A stretch of DNA of 64,000 nucleotides from a bacterium (GCA_021372535.1 JAJFUH010000206.1:17629-81628), one strand, 5' to 3'; counted from the stretch's first letter, positions 36,528 through 45,751 are shown. Notes: a model not told the origin generated them from the letters alone. Translations and numbers: made by a program.

Positions 36528-38468
36528 ATGGAAGACAAGAAAATACATGATGACGCGTCACGTGCTCCGAAAAGCACGGCTCCCCATACGATCTCGGTCG
36601 ATGAAACCGAAGGCATCGGGGGTAAGGTCAAGGTCACGATAGACGGCGTCGAAGTGAGAGTGCCGTTCGGGACCACCATCCTCGATGCGGCAAAGATGAT
36701 CAACATCCGCATTCCGACACTCTGTTATCACGAAGACCTCTGCGTCGCAGGCGTATGCCGCGTCTGCGTGGTCGAGGTGGAAGGCCAGCGGACGCTCCAG
36801 GCCGCGTGCGCCTACCCGGTGACCCAGCCGATCGTGGTAAAAACCACATCCGCGAAGGTACGCCGCGCCCGGAGGAACATTATCGATCTTCTGCTCTCCA
36901 AGCATTACGGCGAGTGTTACTCCTGCGTGCGGAACAACAACTGCGAGCTGCAGTCACTCGCGAAAGAATACGGCGTCGACACCTACCGTTTCGGCCATGT
37001 GACGAGCCGCCGTTTCGAGGTCGACGAGAGCAGCTACTCAGTCCGTCGCGACATGGACAAGTGCGTGCTCTGCCGCCGCTGTGTGCGGACCTGCATCGAT
37101 CTTCAGGAGGTCGGTGTTCTGGAAGCCATAAACCGGAGCAACCAGACCAGAATCGGCACCTTCATGGACAAGCCGCTCGCCGATGTCATCTGCATCAACT
37201 GCGGCCAGTGCATCAACCGCTGCCCGACCGGAGCGCTCAAGGCAAACGACCCCTCCGATGAAATCTGGGCGGCTATCGACGACCCGACGAAGCATGTGGT
37301 CATGCAGACCGCGCCGAGTCCGCGCGCCGGTATCGGCGAGGAATTCGGCCTCGAACCGGGTCATCCGCTCACCTTCGAGCTCAACACCGCTGTCAGGCGC
37401 TGCGGTTTCGACAAGGTGTTCGACACGAATTTCACCGCCGACCTCACCATCATCGAGGAAGGCACCGAGCTCATCCTGCGTCTCTACAACGCCCTTGTGA
37501 AGAAGGACCCGCAGGCGGTGCTCCCGCAGTTCACATCCTGTTCGCCGGGCTGGGTGAAGTACATCGAGCATTTCTATCCCGAGTACCTCCCCCATGTATC
37601 GTCAGCCAAGAGCCCGCAGCAGATGTTCGGCTCGGTCATCAAGACCTACTACGCCAAGATCAACAACATCGATCCGGCTGACATCGTGACCGTGGCGCTC
37701 ATGCCGTGCTCGGCAAAGAAGTTCGAGTGCAACCGTCCCGAGATGTCCGATTCCGGTTACAAGGATGTCGATTACGGCCTCACGACCCGTGAGCTCGCGC
37801 AGATGATCCGCGAGGCGGGCATCGACCTGCCCAAGATGCCGAAGAGCGATTTCGACGACCCGTTCGGAACTGCGACCGGCTCGGGAGTCATCTTCGGCGC
37901 GACCGGCGGCGTGATGGAAGCGGCGCTGAGAACCGTGTACGAGCTCGTGACCGGCACAATCGCCGATCCGGACGTCCTTGCAGGACAGGTGAGCGAAATC
38001 CGCGGTTTCGACGGCATCAAGTACAAGGAACTGACCCTTCCCGACAAGCTCGGGCCGGTTCCCGATCTCCTCAAGATGAACAAGGGCCTGCCGTTCGACA
38101 ACTGGGACTGGCTCAAGGGCGCAACCCTCAAGCTCGCGGTCGCCCACGGCACCGCGAACGCCAAGAAGGTGCTCGAAAACATCATCGCCGGCGGGAAATT
38201 CAGCGAATGCCACTTCATCGAGTTCATGGCATGCCCCGGCGGATGTCTCGGCGGCGGCGGTCAGCCCATTCCGACGAGCCCCGAAATCCGCAAGGCGCGC
38301 GCGAAAGCCATCTACGACGAAGACCGCGCCTACGAGATCAGGAAGTCGCACGACAACCCGGCGATCATCGAAATCTACACGAAGTTCCTGACCGAGGGTC
38401 CCAACGGCCATCTCGCGCACAAACTGCTCCATACGCACTACACCCCGCGCGGGAGATACATCGTCTGA
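36528..38468 (+). CDS. hydA: [FeFe] hydrogenase catalytic subunit
   Basis: 646 residues from ATG 36528, supported by GAGGAAA just upstream; an earlier in-frame ATG at 36489 lies inside hydB. Modules in order: [2Fe-2S] domain (about 34-105, cysteines 65-95), His-type [4Fe-4S] (H126, C130, C133, C139), two [4Fe-4S] clusters (about 179-235), then the H-cluster domain. H-cluster motifs: L1 TSCSPGW at 337-343, L2 MPCSAKKFE at 392-400, L3 FMACPGGCLGGGGQP at 566-580. The second cysteine of canonical L1 (TSCCPGW) is serine here. The enzyme reduces protons or oxidises H2. No C-terminal SLBB/extra clusters and no HydE/F/G maturases are present in the window, so maturation genes must be elsewhere. Confidence 0.94.
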   Translation: MEDKKIHDDASRAPKSTAPHTISVDETEGIGGKVKVTIDGVEVRVPFGTTILDAAKMINIRIPTLCYHEDLCVAGVCRVCVVEVEGQRTLQAACAYPVTQPIVVKTTSAKVRRARRNIIDLLLSKHYGECYSCVRNNNCELQSLAKEYGVDTYRFGHVTSRRFEVDESSYSVRRDMDKCVLCRRCVRTCIDLQEVGVLEAINRSNQTRIGTFMDKPLADVICINCGQCINRCPTGALKANDPSDEIWAAIDDPTKHVVMQTAPSPRAGIGEEFGLEPGHPLTFELNTAVRRCGFDKVFDTNFTADLTIIEEGTELILRLYNALVKKDPQAVLPQFTSCSPGWVKYIEHFYPEYLPHVSSAKSPQQMFGSVIKTYYAKINNIDPADIVTVALMPCSAKKFECNRPEMSDSGYKDVDYGLTTRELAQMIREAGIDLPKMPKSDFDDPFGTATGSGVIFGATGGVMEAALRTVYELVTGTIADPDVLAGQVSEIRGFDGIKYKELTLPDKLGPVPDLLKMNKGLPFDNWDWLKGATLKLAVAHGTANAKKVLENIIAGGKFSECHFIEFMACPGGCLGGGGQPIPTSPEIRKARAKAIYDEDRAYEIRKSHDNPAIIEIYTKFLTEGPNGHLAHKLLHTHYTPRGRYIV

Positions 38469-38501
38469 GACTCTTTCGGGCGGAAGTTTAGAAACAGAAA
38501 G

Positions 38502-38534
38502 GCCCTCTCCTGAAAACAGGGGAGGGCTTTTTTA
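38502..38534 (+). terminator. rho-independent terminator of the hydrogenase operon
   Basis: Stem gccctctcc / ggggagggc (one G-T wobble), loop of eight bases, then TTTTTT. Starts 33 bp after hydA. Confidence 0.9.
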
Positions 38535-38562
38535 TGTGGTTTATATTTGAATTTTGAAAAAA

Positions 38563-38796
38563 TTACATTTTTTCCAGTATTCTCTTGAATTGTTCGGGAG
38601 TTATTTCTATCTCACGCAGTATTTCACGGATTAATGGTCTGGCTAAAACTCTGCAGGGATGACAGGGAACAGTGGTATATCTGCCGTCTGAATGGCGGAA
38701 GAATACATGGCTTCCTTTTTGTCTAACGATGGCAAATCCTATATTTATGAGAAGTTTTTCAAGCGTACCGTATGTGACAATAGGCAGTTTTGTCAT
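38563..38796 (-). CDS. hicA: HicA-type toxin (mRNA interferase)
   Basis: 77 residues with the HicA double-stranded-RNA-binding-like fold: [34 protein letters not shown], in which the GSHxxF segment carries the catalytic histidine. HicA cleaves mRNA when its antitoxin is lost. It overlaps hicB by four bases (ATGA), with the antitoxin gene first in the transcript. The unit lies convergent with the hydrogenase operon. Confidence 0.9.
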   Translation of the reverse strand: MTKLPIVTYGTLEKLLINIGFAIVRQKGSHVFFRHSDGRYTTVPCHPCRVLARPLIREILREIEITPEQFKRILEKM

Positions 38797-39011
38797 AAAG
38801 CAACTTCTATTTGCTGCAGGCCGACAAAATGGGGCAGACTGTCAGCGGGTTTTCCGTATTCCTCAAAACATATCTCCAGAACTTCCTTGAGGTTCTTCTG
38901 GAGTTCATCAAGAGATTCCGCCTGAGTATGCGCTCCGGGAATTCCGGGAACCATTCCGACATAAAGGCTCGTCTCAGGATCCCATTCAACATATGCAGTA
39001 AATGTTTTCAT
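38793..39011 (-). CDS. hicB: HicB-type antitoxin
   Basis: 72 residues: [43 protein letters not shown] is the degenerate RNase H-like HicB core that binds and inactivates HicA. No C-terminal helix-turn-helix or ribbon-helix-helix domain is present, so this short form may not autoregulate its own promoter. Coupled to hicA through an ATGA overlap. Confidence 0.9.
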   Translation of the reverse strand: MKTFTAYVEWDPETSLYVGMVPGIPGAHTQAESLDELQKNLKEVLEICFEEYGKPADSLPHFVGLQQIEVAL

Positions 39012-39122
39012 ACAGTATTCCCCATAGTATTACTAACTTCGTTGTGATGTTCTGACATGTATAAAATTACAGCTATTGTTAATTCCTGTCAACTTGTATT
39101 TCAGAATCGCAGGAATCACCTG

Positions 39123-39749
39123 TCAGTCGAACTCCGCCGGAAGTCCCGGTTCGCGCCAGTGTTTGAACACATCGGCGATGTGGCGTTCGTTGGTCCGCTC
39201 CCATGAGAGCGGGGGGAGATTATCGGGGGAGAAAAAACCAACATCTGATGTCTCGTTGCTTGTTTTGAGCTCGCCGCCGGTTCTGTCGCAGAGAAAGACG
39301 AGCTTGTAGGCATGATAGAACGGCAGCGGTTCGCGCCTGTTGGCATCGTAAACGCCGACAAGCGTGCGGGGGACGGCGATAATGCCGCTCTCCTCGAACA
39401 CCTCGCGGGCTGCAACCGCGGAGGGACGCTCACCGACATCGGCCCAGCCGCCGGGCATGCACCAGCCGCCGTCCTCGATCTCGCGGACGAGGAGGATTTT
39501 CCCTTCGCAGACCACAGCGCCGCGGACGCCGACTTTCGGAGTCGCATAACCGGGCTGGGAAAGGAAATTTTCGAGGAGCGGTTCCTTCGGCAGTCCGGTA
39601 TGGCTCTCCACTATTTCGGCGGCAATCTCCGCAAGACGGCGGTAGCGCTGGTTGTTGTACTCGTTGTCGCTGTAGGCAAGCCCGGTCTGGCTGATCGCCT
39701 GTATCTCGCGCGCCCATTCGAGCCAGCGGGGCAGATTCTCTTCCGTCAC
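39123..39749 (-). CDS. Nudix hydrolase with N-terminal Nudix_N_2-like domain
   Basis: 208 residues from a GTG start. The Nudix box is intact: G101, E107 and REVFEESG at 115-122 (G-x5-E-x7-REUxEExGU). The first 65 residues (EWAREIQAISQTGLAYS...YRRLAEIAAEIVE) match the helical domain found before the Nudix fold in hydrolases of nucleoside diphosphates linked to another moiety. Substrates of that group include ADP-ribose, CDP-alcohols and NADH-related compounds, but the exact one cannot be read. Cytoplasmic, monocistronic. Confidence 0.9.
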   Translation of the reverse strand: MTEENLPRWLEWAREIQAISQTGLAYSDNEYNNQRYRRLAEIAAEIVESHTGLPKEPLLENFLSQPGYATPKVGVRGAVVCEGKILLVREIEDGGWCMPGGWADVGERPSAVAAREVFEESGIIAVPRTLVGVYDANRREPLPFYHAYKLVFLCDRTGGELKTSNETSDVGFFSPDNLPPLSWERTNERHIADVFKHWREPGLPAEFD

Positions 39750-39975
39750 TATTTTAAATCCTTATGTACAGGAGTTTAACCACGGAGAAACACGGATGAA
39801 CACGGAGAAAAAATGAATCAATGTATGATTTATACATACGTGGTATATAACCGCAACAATACTGTGTTCCCCTGGTGTACCGGAATAATCCTCGGCACAG
39901 TACAATAATCGGCTATTTCCCCCCTTCTTTCAAAGGGGGGAAACGGCGCAGCCGAGGGGGTCAGAGACAGACGGA
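39750..39975. repeat. intergenic repeat spacer
   Basis: Contains the common cacggagaaacacggatgaacacggag repeat near 39780 and a GC-palindromic element (ccccccttctttcaaagggggg, followed by cgcagccgagggggtc) at about 39917-39962. No gene. Confidence 0.55.
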
Positions 39976-41274
39976 TTATTTCAGATCATCGAGATTTTTC
40001 GGTGGATCGTACCGTGCAAGGAACGGCCGTGTTACCGGTTTGCCGTTCTTGTCCTTGTCCATGGGGCCGAAACAGCTGAAATAGACGGTGTGATCGCTTG
40101 CACCGAGGGCGCCGAAACATCCCTCAACACCCTCGACTTTCCCGACCCAGTGGAATTTCCGGGTCTTGAGGTCGAGAACGGTGAGCACCTCGAGGGCATC
40201 CTCGTACACCGGGCCGCCGTGATTGCCGGCGAGGAAGTAGAGCCTGCCCCATGACTCGTCGAGCGCGATGTTCGGCGTATAGTGCTGTTTTTCCGGAAGC
40301 CCGAGCACATGACCGTAATTGTCGAGTTTGCCGGTCTTCGTGTCATAGCTCCATACGAACCCGTCGGTTGTGATGGCGTAGATGACATTCTGTTTCGACA
40401 CGACCGAGGCGCGGAAATCCCTTTTCTCTCCAGGCAGAAAGATATCGATGTCGCTGAACACTTCGGTGTCGGGATCGAACCGGGTGAGACCGCCGAGGTC
40501 ATTGGCAAAATAACAGAAGCCGTTGTAATCCATGATCATCTCGCGAACCCGGTCGACAAGATGGGTCAGGCGTGCGATCGATTCGTACTGGTTGAGCTCC
40601 ATGGTCGTGAGATTGATGCGCCAGAACTTTGCGCGGCTCACCGTGATACCGTTGACAATGTTGCGTTTTTCGTCGTAGTAGAGCCCGACGACCGCGCTCT
40701 GCGGGCAGGGAATACCAAAGTAATCGACATCACCGGTTTTCGGATCGTACTTGATGACAGCTCCGCCGGCATAGCTCTTGGGATAGTACGCCTGAGTGTA
40801 TTCATGATCGTAGGAGCTTCCCAGGTAACCCGCCATGTAGAGGTTTCCCTTGGAATCCGGCTGAATGTTCGAGTGGATTTTCCCGTGGCCGGGTGTCTCG
40901 GCGTTCGAATAGATTGCGCTGGCCCGGTCGAGCTCGAATTTGACCGTCGCCTTGTCCGATTTGGGGTCGTACACGGAAATCGCCGTATTGCCGAATCCCC
41001 AGGGCCGGTCATAACGGTCGGCATTGCGGGCGTCGGTACCCCAGTGGTCGCCGCCGCAGAACCAGATTTTACCGTCCGGGGTTTCGCATATCTTGTTCCA
41101 GTTGGTGTTCTGGGTGGTTTCGCCTTTCCATTCGAGCCCTCCGGCCTGGTAGCTCTTGAGTTTGATTTTTTTCAGCGAATCGATCTTTATCGACTGAGCA
41201 AAAACCACCTGAGAGAAAAATGTAAGCATAAGCAGTGAAAAAACAAGTGAATATAGATTACGTCGCCCGTTCAT
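39976..41274 (-). CDS. exported beta-propeller protein (lyase-like/NHL-like)
   Basis: About 432 residues from ATG 41274, chosen because GGAGG lies nine bases upstream and a signal peptide follows (LYSLVFSLLMLTFFSQVVFAQ). An in-frame start at 41343 exists but lacks support. Blade-like repeats contain KICETPDGKIWFCGGDHWGT, IQPDSKGNLYMAGYLG, IKYDPKTGDVDYFGIP, MIMDYNGFCYFANDLGGLTRFDPD and VSKQNVIYAITTDGFVWSYDTKTG. This looks like a six- or seven-bladed propeller akin to streptogramin-lyase/NHL proteins. There is no type IX sorting domain. It is divergent from the next propeller gene. Enzymatic activity is unknown. Confidence 0.72.
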   Translation of the reverse strand: MNGRRNLYSLVFSLLMLTFFSQVVFAQSIKIDSLKKIKLKSYQAGGLEWKGETTQNTNWNKICETPDGKIWFCGGDHWGTDARNADRYDRPWGFGNTAISVYDPKSDKATVKFELDRASAIYSNAETPGHGKIHSNIQPDSKGNLYMAGYLGSSYDHEYTQAYYPKSYAGGAVIKYDPKTGDVDYFGIPCPQSAVVGLYYDEKRNIVNGITVSRAKFWRINLTTMELNQYESIARLTHLVDRVREMIMDYNGFCYFANDLGGLTRFDPDTEVFSDIDIFLPGEKRDFRASVVSKQNVIYAITTDGFVWSYDTKTGKLDNYGHVLGLPEKQHYTPNIALDESWGRLYFLAGNHGGPVYEDALEVLTVLDLKTRKFHWVGKVEGVEGCFGALGASDHTVYFSCFGPMDKDKNGKPVTRPFLARYDPPKNLDDLK

Positions 41275-41603
41275 AAATCTTCGCCTCCTGACAAAGCGTT
41301 CTTGTATTGCATGAAGGATTTCTCCGAGTGACACACCATACATTGATTTTATGAAATTTTACGGTTATTTACAATACAAATCTTCCAGATTGAATTATAA
41401 GTGTGGTTTTTCTCGACAGTTTTACAGCTATCAGGCAATTATTCGATGCTGAAAACAACCGGAAAGCCGGATTATTCATCTTGACACACTCATGTTTATC
41501 AAAGTAAATTTAAAACTATCTGCATTATTGAAAATAACTTGTTGATGTTTACATCATGCCGATTCTTTTAAAGTATCACTCTGCTTGGGGAAAGATACGA
41601 AGT
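41275..41603. other. divergent promoter region of two propeller genes
   Basis: About 330 bp, AT-rich and without repeats. A TTGACA at 41481 has only a poor -10 match (GTAAAT, 17 bp on), so the promoter is unproven. Confidence 0.35.
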
Positions 41604-43715
41604 ATGATTTGTCTACGTATATCAGTGTTGTTTGCGATGCTTTTCTTTTTTTCGTCATCCGTTTTCCCCGGCGACGGTGACGCCACCGACGGGCTGTGGA
41701 GAAAATATACCACAAAGGACGGGCTCGCCCTGAACCAGATGCGCGACGTCAACGCCGACCCGCGTGGGGGCATCTGGGCCAGCACATTCGGCGGCGGCGT
41801 CTCTTATTTCAACGGCACTTCATGGAAAACATACACCACTGCAAACAGCGGCCTCGAAACCGACGATATCTATTCCGTCGCCGTGGATCACGACAACGTC
41901 ATCTGGTTCGGCCATGGTGACGCTCATGTTACGAGCTACGACGGGACTACATGGAAAATACACTACGACAGCCCCACGCGAATCCACAACATCGTCGTCG
42001 ACCGGAACAATGTCAAGTGGATCGCCTCGAACGGCAGCGGCCTCGCCCGGTATGACGGTGTATCCATGACCATCTTCACACGCGACAACAGCCCCGCTGT
42101 CAACAATATACCCGTAGGTCTCGCGGTGGACTTCGACAACTCTCTGTGGGTGGGGTTTTACTACGATTACGGCGTCTCGAAAATAACCGATGGGAAATGG
42201 TCAATCCTCACTCTCTCGGATATAAATCCCGTGTACGATGTAACGGCGATGAGCGTCGATGGTAACGGCTCGGTCTGGATGGGGTGCAGCGTCGGTGAAT
42301 ACGGCGTCTGGCGTCACGACACGGACGGTTCGGTGACCTGCTACGGGCCCGAAAATCTCGTGACAGGCAAAGTGTGGGACATGGCAATCGACCACGACAA
42401 TGTCGTCTGGTTCGGCGAGGATGGCGGTGTGACAAGTTACGATGGCGTTTCATGGCAGCATTACACAACGGAGAACAGCGGCCTCGGCAACAATACGGTC
42501 ATCGGCGTCACGGTCGACACCGAAAATGTCAAATGGTTTGCGACGTTCGAGGGGGTTTCGAGCTTTAACTACCAGTCCGGACCGTATATCATCATTTCCT
42601 CCCCAAACGGCGGCGAACTCTGGGAACGGGGCAGTACACAGACAGTTTCCTGGCTGTCAAAGGAAGTCGAGTCTGTCAGAATCGAGTATTCTTCCGACGG
42701 CGGTACAACCTGGAACATGGCGGTGGACAATGTGAAAGCTTCGGACGGCAGGTATCAATTGATACTTCCCGACATCGATTCCCGCACGATGTTTCTGCGT
42801 ATCGCCGATACATCGAATCCCGACCTGAAGGACACGAGCAACGGCGCCTTCACCATTTCATCCCCCTTTGTGAAGCTGACCTCGCCGGTCGGCGACGAAC
42901 GGTGGGCCGGCGGCAAATCGCACCTCATCACCTGGGTTTCACTCGGCATCGACATGGTTGCGCTGGAATACTCACCCGATAACGGGAAGAACTGGTATAC
43001 GGTCACCGAAAGAACCGATGCCTCATCAGGCACATTCTCCTGGATTCCCCCGGATATCGAATCATCGGAATGTCTGGTAAGAATAACCGACATTGCCGGG
43101 ATTGACCGGACAGATGTCAGCGCCCGGCCGTTCACTGTCTCGTCACCCTATATCATCGTTCTTTCACCGAACGGCGGAGAGGAATGGGAAGCGCTGTCCA
43201 GGTATACGATCAGGTGGGATTCCGACGGCGTCGAACGGGTTTCGATCGACTATTCGGTCGATGGCGGTTTGAGCTGGAACAACCTCAAGACCGGCGCCGA
43301 TGCCAACAAATTCTCATATGTCTGGAGGCCCACCATCGGCTCCATGACGTATCTCGTGCGGGTTACCGATGACGATAACATATCGGTCATCGATGAAAGC
43401 GACAATCTCTTTTCCATAGCGCCCGTGACTTCGGTCGATGAAACCGTACCACAAACCATCACCCTGTATCAGAACACTCCGAACCCGTTCAACGGCAGCA
43501 CAACAATCCGTTTCGCCCTCCCGGGGGATGAGCATGTCACACTCGCCGTGTATACGGTGAACGGCCAGCTCATCGATACAGTCGTCGACGGGTATCTCCG
43601 GGCCGGTTACCACTCGGCGGCATGGGTAGATAAAGGATATTCCACCGGTCTATATTTTGCCATGCTCAGGGCCGGTACCGAAACGCGCACCATGAAGATG
43701 CTTCTCGTAAAATGA
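41604..43715 (+). CDS. secreted propeller/Ig-repeat protein with type IX sorting domain
   Basis: About 703 residues from ATG 41604 (signal peptide RISVLFAMLFFFSSSVFPG). Residues about 30-335 are Reg_prop repeats (AVDHDNVIWFG, IDHDNVVWFGEDGGVTSYDG). Next come three tandem Ig-like units, each beginning with the same frame (YIIISSPNGGELWERGSTQTVSW, FVKLTSPVGDERWAGG, YIIVLSPNGGEEWEAL). The C-terminus is a type A sorting domain of a different sequence type (NTPNPFNGSTTIRFALP, VYTVNGQLIDTV, STGLYFAMLRAG, KMLLVK). Export by the type IX system is expected. It differs from the pair at 27-32 kb by having Ig spacers, which may act as a stalk. Confidence 0.82.
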   Translation: MICLRISVLFAMLFFFSSSVFPGDGDATDGLWRKYTTKDGLALNQMRDVNADPRGGIWASTFGGGVSYFNGTSWKTYTTANSGLETDDIYSVAVDHDNVIWFGHGDAHVTSYDGTTWKIHYDSPTRIHNIVVDRNNVKWIASNGSGLARYDGVSMTIFTRDNSPAVNNIPVGLAVDFDNSLWVGFYYDYGVSKITDGKWSILTLSDINPVYDVTAMSVDGNGSVWMGCSVGEYGVWRHDTDGSVTCYGPENLVTGKVWDMAIDHDNVVWFGEDGGVTSYDGVSWQHYTTENSGLGNNTVIGVTVDTENVKWFATFEGVSSFNYQSGPYIIISSPNGGELWERGSTQTVSWLSKEVESVRIEYSSDGGTTWNMAVDNVKASDGRYQLILPDIDSRTMFLRIADTSNPDLKDTSNGAFTISSPFVKLTSPVGDERWAGGKSHLITWVSLGIDMVALEYSPDNGKNWYTVTERTDASSGTFSWIPPDIESSECLVRITDIAGIDRTDVSARPFTVSSPYIIVLSPNGGEEWEALSRYTIRWDSDGVERVSIDYSVDGGLSWNNLKTGADANKFSYVWRPTIGSMTYLVRVTDDDNISVIDESDNLFSIAPVTSVDETVPQTITLYQNTPNPFNGSTTIRFALPGDEHVTLAVYTVNGQLIDTVVDGYLRAGYHSAAWVDKGYSTGLYFAMLRAGTETRTMKMLLVK

Positions 43716-43942
43716 TTGTTTCGACACTCTACCCCTTTTTTTATGCGCAAAAACATTTTCAAATCCTGTAAATGGCGCTGTCTGTGATACGGAGCGGCGG
43801 TGCATACACTTTTTTACCCCGGAGAGCGCTAAAATGTGTATATTTTACCGGAAATATCAACGAACACTCTTTTTCATCACCCTGCGAGACCTTTACCGAT
43901 GAGTCGATAATCGGTACCTCTGGTAACAGGAGGGTATACGCC

Positions 43943-44449
43943 ATGAACCACGACATCTCGATCATCCGTCCGCAAATGACCGGCGATAATATACGCCTGC
44001 GGGGAGAAGGAATGCCCCCGTCCCGCCTGAAAGGCATCAAAAAGGGTCTCCGGACACTCCATACCCTCGAACTGATGGCGGTCACCATCTACCGTTTCCA
44101 GATTACCGGCGAGGTGGGAGAGCTCAACCGTCAGCTCATCGCCGCCATGTGTAACGAAATGACACACTTCCAGGATTTCCAGGTCAAACTTTACGAATAC
44201 GGCTGGAAACCGAGTATTATAAGATGGGTATACTGGATTGTCGGTTTCTACTTCGGTTTCTTCTCGCGGCTCATGGGGAGAACGGCGATACTGAGAACCG
44301 GTATATGGGTGGAAACAAAAGCCGTTCATCACTACGACGAACTCCTCGGAACAATCGACTGGGACGAGGATACCCGGAAGATAGTGGAAAAAGACCAGTC
44401 AGACGAGTACGGGCACATCACCATGTGGAAATCTTTTTTAGATCAGTAA
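43943..44449 (+). CDS. ferritin-like/COQ7-type protein
   Basis: 168 residues from ATG 43943, supported by CAGGAGG about ten bases upstream. The sequence is helical with carboxylate/histidine repeats typical of a di-iron four-helix bundle: LELMAVTIYRFQ, NEMTHFQDFQ, VETKAVHHYDELL, and EYGHITMW. This is the E...ExxH...E...ExxH pattern of COQ7-like hydroxylases and rubrerythrin-type proteins. An aromatic hydrophobic stretch (WVYWIVGFYFGFFS) could touch a membrane, as in COQ7. No quinone synthesis genes are adjacent; an oxidative-stress or hydroxylation role are both possible. Confidence 0.7.
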   Translation: MNHDISIIRPQMTGDNIRLRGEGMPPSRLKGIKKGLRTLHTLELMAVTIYRFQITGEVGELNRQLIAAMCNEMTHFQDFQVKLYEYGWKPSIIRWVYWIVGFYFGFFSRLMGRTAILRTGIWVETKAVHHYDELLGTIDWDEDTRKIVEKDQSDEYGHITMWKSFLDQ

Positions 44450-44558
44450 AAAAGCAAGGGCCGACCATCTGATACCGAAACAACTGGAAACATGGCATAC
44501 AATACATACGTTTTAACCGTCCTCATAAACGTTCTGCTAATACACTGAAGGAGCGACT

Positions 44559-44912
44559 ATGTTCTGCCCTGTCTGCAGGAACGAAAAACGTGAAGGAATA
44601 TCAATATGCCCCGAATGCAATGTTCCTTTGGTCGATGAACTCCCGCCCGAACAGGAACCGGAATACATGGAATTCACACCTGTGTTTTCGACCGCAAATC
44701 CCGTTCTCATCGCCATGGCAAAGTCTATTCTGCAGGACGCGGGAATACAGTATACCGTCAAGGGAGAAAACCTCCAGAATCTTTTCGGGTACGGGCTTAT
44801 CGGCATAGGATTCAATCCCGTTACAGGCGTTGTCGAAATACAGGTCGATGTGCCGGATTACGATGAAGCCCGCGAGCTCCTGAAGTATCTCGAAATCGAA
44901 GAATCGGCCTGA
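44559..44912 (+). CDS. zinc-ribbon plus DUF2007-like protein
   Basis: 117 residues. An N-terminal zinc ribbon has CPVC and, 14 residues on, CPEC (MFCPVC...SICPEC). After a glutamate-rich linker, residues 38-112 form the DUF2007 fold (VFSTANPVLIAMAKSILQDAGIQYTVKGENLQNLFG, then QVDVPDYDEARELLKYL), which resembles ferredoxin-like signal-transducing domains. AGGAG precedes the ATG. Function unknown; it stands between the ferritin-like gene and the flavoprotein gene. Confidence 0.78.
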   Translation: MFCPVCRNEKREGISICPECNVPLVDELPPEQEPEYMEFTPVFSTANPVLIAMAKSILQDAGIQYTVKGENLQNLFGYGLIGIGFNPVTGVVEIQVDVPDYDEARELLKYLEIEESA

Positions 44913-45192
44913 CCGGGATTATCCGAACATCAAATGGAACACGGATATACACGGATCATGCGGATTTTCGCGGATTTATTCATACAATTATTGTACCGTC
45001 GGTCGAACAGTGACATCGGATTGCGTCATGCCGAACTTGTTTCGGTATCTGTTTCGAATATCGGTATCATTATTTATTCATCGAAGGAGTTAATAACTAC
45101 CAATGTTAGTATAAATAACATATTACATCTTTTCGTGTCTTCGTGTCTTTGTGGTTAAATATTTGAAAAATACCCCGGATTAAGGAAAAACG
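44913..45192. repeat. intergenic spacer with recurring cacggat-type repeat
   Basis: At about 44935-45000, aacacggatatacacggat and gcggattttcgcggattt resemble common spacer repeats, and tcgtgtcttcgtgtctttgtggttaa lies near 45130-45160. A matching cgtgcctttgtggtaat occurs at 845. No gene. Confidence 0.5.
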
Positions 45193-45747
45193 ATGAAAAA
45201 ATTACTCGGCGTCATGGGAAGCCCCCGCAAAAACGGCAATACGCATATCCTCGTTTCAAAAATTCTCGAGGGCGCGCAGGACAGCGGCGCTCAAACGGAG
45301 GTGATTTTCCTCGGCGACCTGACAATCAGGGAGTGCAACGGCTGTCATGCCTGCTGGGAAACGGGATCATGCAGCAAGAAGGACGACATGATCCCCCTGT
45401 ACGAAAAAATCACCGTGAGCGATGTCATCGTCTTCGGAACGCCGGTATACTGGTACGGTCCCACAGCGCTCATGAAGGGATTCCTCGACCGTTTCGTTTA
45501 TTTCAACAGTCCCGCAACGAGGGGAGTCATAAAGGGCAAATCCGCCGTGCTCGCCGTTCCCTATGAAGAGGACAATACCGAAACCGCCGAGCCGCTGCTG
45601 ACGCTGTTTCGGAAGTCATTCGAATACCTTGAAATGAATATCGCAGGAACAATCATCGCTCCCGGAGTCGGCGGGAAAGGCGAAATCCTCGCAAAGAAAA
45701 ACCTTCTGGACAAAGCGTACGAGCTCGGGAAAAAGCTTGTGGGATAA
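45193..45747 (+). CDS. NADPH-dependent FMN reductase / iron-sulfur flavoprotein family
   Basis: 184 residues with a flavodoxin-like fold. The FMN phosphate loop is GSPRKNGNT near residue 9; GTPVYWYGPTALMKGFLDR at about 78-96 is the second flavin contact. A cysteine group CNGCHACWETGSC at 49-61 matches the compact cluster of Isf-type flavoproteins, which bind [4Fe-4S] and shuttle electrons in anaerobes. The role may be oxygen or quinone reduction or ferredoxin-linked metabolism. A good GGAAAAACG purine stretch precedes the ATG. Confidence 0.86.
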   Translation: MKKLLGVMGSPRKNGNTHILVSKILEGAQDSGAQTEVIFLGDLTIRECNGCHACWETGSCSKKDDMIPLYEKITVSDVIVFGTPVYWYGPTALMKGFLDRFVYFNSPATRGVIKGKSAVLAVPYEEDNTETAEPLLTLFRKSFEYLEMNIAGTIIAPGVGGKGEILAKKNLLDKAYELGKKLVG

Positions 45748-45751
45748 AGAC

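Noticed and set aside
41481-41509. promoter upstream of the Ig-propeller gene
   Set aside because: TTGACA is perfect but the -10 region is poor at usual spacing, so it is not listed as a feature.
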